Positions 13,201 through 25,500 of a stretch of DNA of 64,000 nucleotides are shown here, in pieces. The stretch's first letter is position 1. Every line of letters begins with the position of its first letter. A model generated the notes under the pieces. That model did no database searches. It was not told the DNA's origin and saw nothing but the letters and a program-made list of their open reading frames with translations. This stretch comes from Gambelia wislizenii (taxonomy: Eukaryota > Chordata > Lepidosauria > Squamata > Crotaphytidae): NCBI GenBank assembly GCA_030847615.1, contig JAUMIR010000001.1, positions 383,948,687 through 384,012,686 on the forward strand, in the 5' to 3' direction. The translations under genes were made by a program, and so were the position numbers.

Positions 13201-16200
13201 CTGGATTTGTCCTTCGAGCCTGTGCAATGGATTTTTCTGGTGGAGCGCAGCGTGCACAGAACTGGCCTTACCCTTTAAACCAAAGGTTCATCTGCTGCGG
13301 CCTTGCAAGCATGGATGGTAGCAGTGAGGTCCTCAGGTCGTAGGTTTGATTAGAGTTTCCTTCTCTTAGATGGTTGACCTTACAGGGTTGGACGAGTACC
13401 ATCTGCCCCGGTTTGGGATTAGAGTTTTCCTTCTCCTGGGATGGTTGCCATAAGGCTAGAGAGCCCATCCTGCCCTTTGATGCTCTTTATCAGACCCTTC
13501 GGTTTTGATCGGTAGGGTCTCCAACAATTAAACACAACCAGCATAAACTCCCAAATATTTAGTTTAAATTCCAACACAGAAATTAGCAATAAATGTTTTC
13601 CAGAAGAGTCACAGCTTCAGTTAGAATCAAAGGCTACAAAAGAATGTAGCCAGTCTTGATCCACAATGCAGGTGACACTATAGATAAGACATAGCACGAT
13701 GTTCTCACCTTCTGCAAAGGGTAGTACGAGAAGGAGAAGCACCTTCCCCCTGGGGACGGGGATGGGGGGAACCATATATGGACAGACTGTATATATCTTG
13801 TTGTTAAACCCAATACATGGGCCCAACAATTCGAGAGAAGGTGAGTAAGTAGAAAGTTCCTTCCTTTAATTTGGGCTGTCACCTGGGTAGTTCTCAGCTT
13901 GCTAAACTAAACCGAAACTCTCAGATTTAAACCATAAGCAGCTTATGCTACATGTTTATTGCTATTTATTTTACAGAAATGTGATATTCTTGAAGTGCAT
14001 CAATTATCCCAGCAATAGGCAACCAGTAGCTTTCCAGATGATGATCCACTGCAACTCCCATCTGTTCCATATAGCATGCCGAAATGGTCAAGAATGATAG
14101 CAACTGCAGTTCACCATTACCTAGAGGGCCACAGCTTGCCCGTCTTGAGATTTACAATGTCTCAGAACTACAATTAGCATTGTCTCCTGAGGAAATATTT
14201 TAATACTACAATTATTTGTAGACTGGAGATTATGATGATGAATGTATAAGACAGGTGCCTTTCACATTAGGTTTTTTTTTTTAAACTTACATTTGTGACA
14301 ACAGACAATATTGCCATCCCATTTAGAATTTCTTGCCAAACTCCTATGCTATGTGCTTTGGCTGCCACCGGCCTTCTATACTGGGTTGTTAGTTTCCAAG
14401 AATCAACTCGAATCTCCAAGATATTGTTCATCAGAGCAAGGAGTGGAGCCAAAGGAAAAGAGGCCACAAACAACGTAATAAATCCAAACTGAATGACTGT
14501 ATGAAAAGAAGAACAATGAAAGGTAAATATTTGAAGGAAACATAAAATCATGCCTACAGACACAAATAATTTACCAACTGGAGGCATAAGCACATGGAGG
14601 AAAGTAAAACAACTTATGCAAGTATTCTGAGGGAAAGAATGCATATGTTTCTGGGATAAAACAGGAGAGTTCAGCTTTAAAAAAGTAGTTGTTGTTTATT
14701 TAGAATGTAAATATAGACTGAAATTGCAAGATGAACTTCAGCATAAAAATACAAATTCTCTGAAAAAAGTGTAAAGCAGAAAAAGGAAATCCACTGATTT
14801 TATGAAATTTTAGCCCTATCTGTTAGTTCTCATCTCTAATAAAGTTGCTGCAAATGTGCTGGACAAGAACCCGTTATTCACCAGCCAGCATGGTGACTGA
14901 AAATTATGAGGGTTGTAGTCCAACATCTGAACTACATCTACCAGGTTGTAGTAAGCTCTTGTACTGCAGTTAAGCTTCACAAGCAGTTCTAAGCAGGTTA
15001 CCCAAAACAATTACTACAGATCGGAAAAAGAATATTGCATTGGTCCTTCTGTTTTACATCTTGTTATACTCTCCCCCCTGCCATGGCCACCACAGCATAT
15101 ATTACTATACCCCATCATTTCCTAGAAACCTGTACACCTCCTGTTTTCCATTTTAAAATATTCTCACCTAGTATGGAAGTTCCTACCTACTTTTCCACCC
15201 CTGCTCACAAGGAAATATGACATATTTTTTTTTCCCCCTTGACCAACCTCCTCCATTTTCTGTTTAATCATGTGTCATCTTTCCTTGTGGGCAAGGGTGG
15301 GAAAGTAGGCAAGAACTTCCACACTAGGTGTAAACATTTTAAAAAGGAAAACAGGTAGTGTTTTTAGGTTTTTAGGAAATGATAGGGCACAGTAAGTTAT
15401 TCTGTGGTGGCCAGACAGGAGAGGGTATAACAGGATGTAAAAACAGGAGAAATGCAATATAGGTATCTGTCTGTATCCATGGGGGTACGTTCCTGGACTT
15501 ACTGTTTATATGTGAAACCACAGATAATAGCAAACCCTATTAAAATAAAGGACTTCCTGTACGAACATGCCATAGAGTTGTGTTGGAGAATCTAGTGATT
15601 CCTAGAGAGGATATCTCTTTATACATTTTCCAGCATGACTCTATGATATCTGTTCCTAGTTTTTTTGGCTGTGGATAACTGAAATAGCAGATATTGCTTC
15701 TATGGAAATGGGGGGGGGGGACAACCTATATATTTTTTACACCATTCTACAATGATCTCATCTGTCCTATAATTTTAAATTTTCACGAGTGTAATTCAGT
15801 TACACCAATGGTTCTCAAACTGTGGGATGCGGCCCTCAGGAGGGCATGATATTTGTTCCTCAAGGGGAGGAGGGTAAAAGAACATTTTTGAACATTAAAT
15901 TATTATTTATTTATGTCTTCACGAAAGCAGTGTCTTATCAAACTTATAGGTTGAGGGTATGGCAGCCTTTCCTGCATCTCCTAGCAACTCCAGAAGGGTC
16001 AGAGTGCTGACTGTGTCCACGGTGACTGGCAGAAGTATGGAAGCCGAGAAGACCAGGGAGTTTGGCAGATCTCAAAGACCATCTATAATGTACTTCACAC
16101 TATCAAATGCATTTCACATCTTGGATCAACAGGTGACAGGCTGCTTGAGTTACTGTTTGGAAACGTTTGTATTTGAATCCTGTTACTTTCTCTCATTAGC

Positions 16201-19200
16201 TTTGTTCCTCACCCTGCCCACTGAGTGTATGTGGTGTGTGGTGGGGGAACATCCACATGCAGATGTAAAAGGGGATCACAGGGGTAAAAAGTATTACAGT
16301 ATTCTTATACATTTCAGCTCCTACAACATTTATAGTGGTTTTCCACTGATCAGATATACCCATAAACATATAAAACTCTTGAACAGAAAATATTATAATA
16401 CACATAATATACATATAATTGTTTCTGAGACCTTGATTACTGTTTCTAGCTTCTTAACATCTAACAAAACAATCACAATGCAACAGCCATGCCAGCATTA
16501 TTTCAGAAACAATATTCTTCTTGCTGCTATGTGCCACCTATTGGTTGCTATCTAAAACTGCAACAAAACAGTCATTAGATTATAATATTTTCTATCTTAT
16601 ACTTCTCACATTGTGACACCAGACAGGTTATGTCTATCAAGTCTCAGTGTGGAATTCTTCTGTACACAGATAAAATAGAGATTCATCACATATGAAGTCT
16701 ATTTGTGCTGAAGGCTTGTCACAAGTGAACTTATTTCTGTTCTGAGACTAAGGATATGAAAATAATGATAACTTTATAGCGCATCAAAATGTGTGTGAGG
16801 GCAATGGGTGGAAGGTCTTCTGCTGTTATCATGCAGATGTGCTGTGTTTTGTGTCCAAGAAGTCAACCTTTTCCCCAGTGGCTCATGTCACACATAACCA
16901 AGAAGCTACAATGCATATAGAACCATTTATAAGCATGGTGCTTTGAACAGCACAAATCAGGTGGGTCCTAATCACAAGAGGTGAATTGTTGCAGTTGCAC
17001 ATTAAAGTGTATCTGGATTATTTGTTGCTCTTGTTGAGTTTATTGGCTCAACATGAGTTATTTTTTTTTTAAGTGAGCTGATGAGCACCATGTTAGCAAG
17101 AGCTCTTAACAACACTGCTTTCTTTCCATTTCATTGGCATCCTTTGGCTTACCCATTTCTAAGTATTCATAGAATAGTCCCAAAGCTCCAAAGGTCTGTA
17201 GGTCATGGTCCTGCTCCCATCGACTGTATAAATTCTCTGGGTTGCTCCTGGCTTTCCGACGGCCCCACCAATTCCATATCCACCTGTGATTTGGGAAGAC
17301 AGAAACCACAGGATAGGGCAAATTCCATCAGAAACCCAAAACTAGGACAGGGTTTTGTATTATATGACAAAACACCAGGTGTGTTTCCAAAGCACTTGTC
17401 CTATAAATTAGACCACATGGGACTACTACAAGGCTGGAGAAACCCAGATTACAGGATTATCATACTTCTATTTCAGGATTTTAAATCACACAATTACAAT
17501 CACATGAAGCAGGAGAACAGGGCTGTATCGATTGCCCACCCCTGCCCTTGCCACCCTGTGCCCTGCCAGCCACCTCTCCACTGCCTGTGAGTCAGAAGAA
17601 GGACTGAAGAGGAGAGGTTGCAGGTAGGCTCTCCTCATGATCCTTGATTGCACAGGGAAACTTGTGGTTAATATGCCTGCATTATGTTTACCCTGAACCT
17701 GCTGAACACAATGGCACTGTTCATGGATAATTAATATTTGCTGTATTTAAAAAAAGCAATTGAATCAGCATTAGTGCATAACTTACGGTACAAAGGCTTC
17801 TTGGATGTTACCCCAAATTTGCTTGCCGGCCATTATAATGGTAAGCTGTGTCGTTAGTTCTATCAAGCATCCTGCAGGATCACACTAATGAAAGAAAGTA
17901 ACAAAACATGCAACTGGTCTGTCACTTGAAAAACATGCAATATTTTTAAAAAGTGAATTTTTTGGGGGGGGAAGAACACTCAGTTATGAGGTTACTCTCT
18001 AATTAAGGCATGTCAGAGCCCAAAGTATGTGATATTATTTTCTTATTTCACATACTTTAGGAAGGAAGGGCATACCTTACTCATAGTTTATTTTGAGAAG
18101 TTTCTTCTCTCTTAAGACCTTTCTTCCTAAAAGAGACTAAGAAGTAAAAAAATACCACATACCTATGGCTCTGGAACTGCTTAGAGAGGAACCTCATAAC
18201 TGATGCCAAATTAGTATCTATCTAGCCAAGCTGTACAGAAAACTCTGCAGCCACACAACACCAGGACATTATTTCTGGCTGTATTGATAATACCAGGAAG
18301 AGTAGGACCTCTTGTTTCAAGGAAAATCAGGATAACACAAACTTGTTAGAGAGATGGATCAGTGTGTGTGTGTGTGTGTGTGAAATTATAAGTCACTAAC
18401 ATATACAATGCACCTGTTTCAAATATTAGAAGCTAGTAGCCCAACATTTGGCTGATAAATTTAAATCCACAGGTAATTCTGTATCTCTGCTTTCTGGCCA
18501 TGTATGACCCTCTTCTTTGCCCATTCTGTCTTTTAGTTTTTCAACCCAGAGGCCATTGTGTTAGTGCCTCTTTCACTATGACAGCTCAATAGCTTAGAGC
18601 CACAAAATCTGGTTAAAAATTGCATACACATTTTATTATTTGGAGATGAAAAGCTAATCAAATTTCTCAGTGCTTGAGTTAGAGACTGGGCCACTGGCAT
18701 CCTGAGAACAACAGAATATGACCCCTGACCCCATTCTAACACAAGTGGATTTTATTGATAACATGAGGTTGTCTTTCTGGATCATAATTACAAAATTCTG
18801 GATGGTTGGTTCAGTTAAAAAATGATTACATACCTCTTCGTTTCTCCACCGATCAAACATGTATGTGTAAAAACCAGGGTACCCCACAAACTTTCCTTTG
18901 AAGAAAGCGACATAGAAACATGAAGAGTAGTAGTTGACAAATTGAAACAGAAACATCTTCATAGTGAGTCTGTTTTCATATTCGAGGTGCGTTCTCGGGA
19001 TTTCTGCAAGATCAAAAATAAACAGAGATTTCATAGTTTGCACCATGGACAGCAATCAAGTTCAGTAAGTCACCAGCAGAAACTGACCAATTAGAATTAA
19101 ACTTCAGCATTGCAAAACAAGCAGTCTTGGGAGAGAAAGCAGTTTCTATAAAACACTCTGAGACCCTGAGTGACATTCTTACCAGCAGAGGGCAACAAAG

Positions 19201-19499
19201 TAACACACTTATAACAGAATACAGCTGCCAGATTATTCTTATAAAACAAAGACAAAATTATTATTATTATTATATCAATCATTGGTTGTGGAGGAATGAA
19301 CACAGATGACAACACTTCCATTTGCGGACTTTAATTGGGGATCAACTTATTGTAGAAAGTATTTCTTTCACAATTATTCTAAAGGCTTTTATTATCCCAT
19401 TACTTGCTGGTAAAGGATATGCATGAAAAACAAATATCACTCAAGCAAAGAAGTTAACAACATAAATTGACTTAATGGCCTCAGTCTGAGAGTTGTAGA

Positions 19500-19534
<35 letters not shown>

Positions 19535-22500
19535 CTTTTCTTTGCAAACGAAGATTCAGGAAGGACTCATTCCACACTTTCTGCAAGCGCGCTGATGACT
19601 AAAAAGGCCAATAAACAAGTCCGGTTGCAGAAAGCACAGCAGAAGGTCTCCTTGGTGATGTTTCTGAGTTGTGATTCTTTCTGTGTTGTCATTTCTCTTT
19701 GAGACTTGTTCGGCATGAGTTCTCAAATAAGGCTGCAGCATTGTGGATAGTGTGTCTCTATGCCTCCCGATGTGAGGCCAGGGCAGACCATTATTGGGGA
19801 GCAATTTGGCCAAGCCTGAGATGTTGTTTCAAGGAGTCCTTGTATTGCTTTTTTGGAGCGCTCCTATTACGCTGACCCGTGGCGAGTTCACCGTAGAGTA
19901 CTATTTTTGGGAGGTGATGGTCCTCCATCCTAGAAACGTGCCTTGCCCAGTGCAGCTGTGCTCACAATATCATGGCCTCAATGCTGGTGATCCCTGCTTG
20001 CTCAAGGACAGCAACATTCATCACATAGTCAGTCCAGTGTATAGTTAGGATTGTGTGTATACAGCACTGATTAAAGCATTCAAGGAGTCCTAAGTGGTGG
20101 CGATAGATGACCCATGTTTCAGATCCATAAAGGAGAAAAGACAGTACAATGGCTCTATACACACTGATTTTTGTGCTTCACATCTGGTGTTTATTACTCT
20201 AGACTCTTTTGTGAAGTCAGGCAAATGCACTATATGCCTTTGCTAATCTGTGATCGATCTCTTTGTCAATCTTGGCATCTGAGGAGATGATGCTTCCCAG
20301 GTAGGTGAACTGCTGAACGGACTTAAGCATAGGTTTGCCTACGACAATGTGGGGATGATGGTGTTCATCCTGTGGTGCATGCTGGTAAAGAACTTCTGTT
20401 TTCTTCAGGTTGACTTCCAGCCCAAACAGCTCTGTAGCTGTTGCAAAGCAGGATGTTAGGCGCTGCAGAGCTGCTTCTCTGTGGGCAACAAGGGCAGCCT
20501 CATCAGCAAAGAGCAGCTCATGGTCTAGACAGTTTAGAGTCTCAGTGCGAGCCCTCAGACGGCTTAGGTTAAACAAGCTACCATCAGTACAGTAACGTAT
20601 ATAGATGTCATCTTCTTCTTCAAGCTCTGCCGTAGCCCTTTGGAGCATCATGCTGAAGAAGACTGTAAATAAAGTTGAAGCAAGAACACAACCTTGCTTC
20701 ACTCCATTAGTTATTAGAAAGGGCTCTGAAAGAGGATTGCCATATCTGACTTGACCGTGCTGGCCGTCGTGTAGCAAGATAATCATTTTAAGGAATTTGG
20801 GGGGACATCCTAGTCTTTCCAGGATCTGACACAGACCTTTTCTACTCACAGTGTTGAAGGCTTTGGTGAGGTCAACAAAAGTAACATACAGACCCTTGTT
20901 CTGCTCTCTATGTTTTTCTTGCAGTTGTCTAAGGGCAAATACCATATCTTTAGTACTCCTATTGGCTCTGAAGCCACATTGGCTTTCAGGAAGGTGTTCT
21001 TCTTCAATAGCAGGAACTAATCTGTTCAGGAGTATCCTTGCAAGGATTTTTCCAGCAATAGAGAGCAGTGTTATGCCTCGGTAGTTTGAGCAATTGGATG
21101 TTGCTCCTTTTTTCTTGTATAGGGTGATGACGACTGCATCTCAGAGATCTGATGGCAGTTCCCCTTTTTCCCAGCAATTCACAAGGAGTTCGTGGAATTT
21201 ATCATGCACTGCATGACCTCCATGTTTCCAAACTTCAGGTGGGATTCCATCAATCCCAGCTGCCTTGCCTTTTTTCATCTGCTCTATGGCCTTAAGGTGG
21301 GAGCTATGTCCAATTCATTTTTCATCGGTTGTTGTATCATATGTTGGATAGCTGAGCCTTGGACAACTCAGTTGGCACTAAAGAGACTTTGAAAGTGTTC
21401 AGTCCATCGATTCAGGATGGAGGCTTTATCAGTAATTAATGTTTGACCATCTGTACTGTATAAGGAGCTTTAGACCTGATAAGTAGGTCCAAACACTGCC
21501 TTAAGATCTTTATAAAATCCTCTAAGATCATCCAGATCTGCACAGTGTTGTGTCTTTTCTGCTATATTGTTCCACCACTTGTTCTGCGTGTCTCAGAGTT
21601 TTGTTTTTTGTTTTTTGTTTTGAAGTTTACTACATGTGAGGCAGAAAGCTGCTTTTCCTACATGGCAAGTCGGCTGAGCAAGGCATGTCTGGTGAGCAGT
21701 TCTCTTCTTTGCCAACAGCTCCTGGATCTCTTGCTTGTTTTCTTCAAACCAGTCTTGATTTTTCTTGTGGGAGAACCCGAGGAATTCTTCCGCAGACTGG
21801 AGGATACTGTTTTTGATATGTTGCCAAAGCACTGTAGGAGAAGGATCTATAAGATGGTCTTCAAGTTTTGTTTGCAGGTTTGCCTGGAAGATGTCTCTCA
21901 TGGTAGCTTGTTGAAGATTGTTGAATTGGAGTTTCTTTTTTAAGATGCCACCCCTCTTAGGTATGAACTTAAGATGAAGATTTAGTTTACATCTGACGAG
22001 GCGATGATCTGCCTGGCATTCAGCACTCGGCATCACTCGAGTAAGACATCGCGAATGTTTCTCTGGAGGACTAGAAGATAGTCAATGAGGTGCCAATGTT
22101 TGGATCGGGGATGCATCCAGGTTGTTAAAGCTATCTTTCTGCTGAAAGATAGTGTTTGTAATAGTCAGCTGTTGTTCTGCACAGAACTCTAGCAGGAGGC
22201 ATCCGTTATCATTGCAATTTCCAACCCCATGCTTGCCTAAGACACCTTTCCAGGCTTCGGAGTTCTTTCCGACTCTGGCCATGAAGTCACCAAGGATAAT
22301 AAGTGTATCTTCTACAGGGATTTTTTGTATGAGGTGGTTTAGGTCTGTGTAGAATTTGTCTTTCTCTACAGGGTTGGTTTGCATAGTTGGGGCATATATA
22401 CTAAAGAGAACAACATGTGGGAGGCGTAAGGAAATAATGCAATCAGAGTGTCCTGTTGGCAAGGTTTCAAGTTTGCAGGCAATGGAGTTTTTAATCATAA

Positions 22501-25500
22501 AACCTACTCCTGAAAGATGTTTTTCAGTTTTGGGTTTGCTAGTCCAGTAAAGTGTGTAGCCGGCGCCGTGTTCTTTAAGGCTGCCTTCCTCATGGAGACG
22601 AACTTCACTAAGAGCAGTGATGTCAACATTAAGTCATGATAGTTCATGAGCTATTAGAGCAGAATGATGCTCAGACCATCCACTATCTGCAGAGTCTCGC
22701 ATGGTTCTGATGTTCCAGCATGCAAGTGTCAGTTTATTTACAGCTTTGGAGGCCGGTGTATGCCTTTGTTTCTTTGCCTTGGTTTGACTGCATCAGAAGA
22801 TGCCCGTTGGCCAGGGCTAGCCAACCAAGTAGTTAGGGATGAGCTTTCGTTAGGTCACCTTTTCTAAGCCCCTCTCCATATGGAGCAAACAGTGCTCTCC
22901 TTAAAAAAGGCTGCTTGGTCATTCAGGCTGCTGCCAAACAAGACTGTCATCTCCCAGGTCAGCCTCGAGTGACCAAAGTCCTGAACCGCCTGCATGCACG
23001 CTTGGGTCTGCAGCTTCCAGTGCATCTTTTCACCTGCCGTTTTATCCCTCACCTATCGCTACAGGGCTTTTTTGAAACTGGATTTGTCCTTCGAGCCTGT
23101 GCAATGGATTTTTCTCGTGGAGTGCAGTGTGCACAGAACTGGCCTCATCCTTTAAACCAAAGGTTCATCTGCTGTGGCCTTGCAAGCATGGATGGTAGCA
23201 GCGAGGTCCTCGGGTTGTAGGTTTGATTAGAGTTTCCTTATCTTAGATGGTTGACCTTACAGGGTTGGACGAGCACCATCCGCCCGGGTTTGGGATTAGA
23301 GTTTTCCTTCTCCTAGGATGGTTGCCATAAGGCTAGAGAGCCCATTCTGCCATTTGACGCTCTTTGTCAGACCCTTCAGTTTTGACCTGGCTGGCATGGG
23401 AGACCCTACCGGTGGCTATTATGCCACTGCCAGCATAGCTCAAAACATCATTAGGGTACGCAAGCCTATCTCCCACGACAAGGGGGCGTCAATGGAGAGG
23501 CTTAGAATGTGTAGAATGTGTACACTTAGAATTAGTGTAGAATGTCCTTTTATAATTTACAAGATTAACAGAGTTGTAGCAAATGCCTACACGAGTAGAC
23601 TCATGTCCACAATGTAACATCTGGGTGGGAAACTCATGAAAGACCTGTTTTTGTCTTTCTCTCTGTGTGTCATGATTAGACTAAAATGGTAAATTGTGGA
23701 TACTGTAATCACTGGAAGAGGATAAGCAGATCTTCGGTGAGTCCTCTCCTCAACTTCTCCTGTGATACTGCAAAACTGGTAAGATGGTATCAGCACAGTT
23801 AACCCAGATGCAATCCTGAATGATTAAACTCTAATTTTAAGATTATAGAGCTGTAATAGAATCTTTTGGCAATTTAGGAACAAAGCAACATGATATGGAG
23901 GAAGATCCACAAAGTCTTTTTGCAGGGATGCTAGCTACCAACCTCACCTGAATATATATGTATTCTGTTTCCAAGTGCCAAATGTGTCACCTTGTGTGTG
24001 TATGTGTGTAGTGGGGAGTATGTCTGTTATTTCAGACTTCATGCAACATACCTACCCATATCTGTGATCCAGATAGCTATCCTCTCATATAAGAAATTCA
24101 GAATCATAATGATGACAAAATTCAGGAATGATGCAGTGACTGAAGTGGCCAGTTGTGGTGTCAGTAAACCTTGGATGGGTTGCAAGGTTTGTGTGTTCTC
24201 CATGAGGCTGGCAAAAGCAGCATAAACGGCAAGGCGGTAAACTATCACAGCGATCATACTTGCTATGATCAAAGAGATCTGAAAGAAACCAAAAAATGTA
24301 AGCACACTGGTATCGTATCATACAGCCACTGGTAATTTATAGGAACAGATTTTATTCCTTTGCAAGACTCAGAGCCAAATTACATATCATAAATAATAGT
24401 GCAATATGACCCTGTCAGTGATGGCATCACTTCAGTCTGTAAGCAGGAGGGGGCTTTATGTTTGAATGGTCCTCCATTGCACATGTCTGTCTTTTCAACA
24501 GACTGCTTCAACTGGGTGCTAAAAAGAAGAAGAAGTTCCTTTCATTTAGAAAATTAGGACATTGGGGAAAAGAACCTAGCTTAGCTTTCTAACTGATATA
24601 CTAGTATTTCAGTTAGAAAGCTAAGCTAGGTTCTTTCCCCCAATGTCCTAATTTTCTAAATGAAAGGAACTTCTTTTTTTTTTCTTTAGCACCCAGATGA
24701 AGCAGACAGCTCCTCACATTCATTCTAAAGTGATAGTTCCAAAAGAGCTGTAACTCCAATTTATTCTGAATGAGTACGAGGACATCATACAAATTCATGC
24801 AAAGCACAGTAGAGGAATGCTATTTCAAAATGCACCAGTAGTTTGTTACAGCTAGAGGAGTTGGATATTCCTTATGTAGATTATAAACATTGTGTCTCAT
24901 TTAATAAACACTAGAGCCCTTTCCTATCTTGTCGGGAGCAATTAGCTAACACATTGTAAACTGCTTAGGGAGTGCTTTGCACTGATAAGTGGTATAGAAA
25001 TATAAATGCTATTGCTTTCTCTGTCTTGAAACAGAAAACATACATGGGTACAACCACAAACTGGAAGGTTGAACTGACTATACTGAATTGATGCAATCTA
25101 TGGACCAATTTTTCCAGACTACTAATGTCAAGGAGATTGGTTTCAAGTTAAATGACCAGTGATTATCATAGTAAATTTTGTAATTAGGCTTTCAGGCAAC
25201 TAAAGATATTCTTGGAAATTTAGACTCCACCTTACAATTTCTGATGAACTGCTCCACTATATGACTCAATGTGTGCCTTGCATGACATCAGGAGATTGGT
25301 CAGGAAAATGTAAGTCCATAGCCCTTGTAGCAAGCAGCACACCAAGAAAGAGGTGCAAAGCAAAGTCAAGCTTAGAAGGTTACCAATAATCTGTTATATG
25401 TGTTAAACTGATGATTCAAAAGGATGCTCACCCAGAACAACACTGTCGTTCCTGAGATGCAGAACCGCACAGCCTGACTAGTTAGAGGCAAATAAGGTTC

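Larger units (their letters stand above)
9064..13525 (-). mobile_element. Non-LTR retrotransposon copy 1 (APE-RT, C2HC motif), decayed
   Basis: A nearly full-length minus-strand non-LTR element with a (GA)n 3' tail. In element order it encodes an AP-type endonuclease (12833 down to about 11800, with HLIDYIL and [10 protein letters not shown] motifs), a linker, a reverse transcriptase (fragments between 11220 and 9600) and a C-terminal CxxC...H....C motif (CAFC then HQRAC). Stops and frameshifts break it into fragments. The RT catalytic box reads FADAAA instead of FADDAA, so it is dead. An L2-like fragment interrupts it at 10209-10788. The clade is unresolved: CR1/L2-group or Vingi-like are possible. 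A second copy lies at 19501-23500. Confidence 0.9.

Noticed and set aside
9064..13525. A host gene for an endonuclease/reverse-transcriptase-like protein
   Set aside because: The same sequence occurs in four places in the window, with frameshifts, GA tails and target duplications: a retrotransposon, not a host gene.
15959..16555. 198-codon plus-strand open frame
   Set aside because: No recognisable domain, runs antisense through an ANO5 intron, biased by A/T-rich sequence in its second half, and lacks splice or start context.
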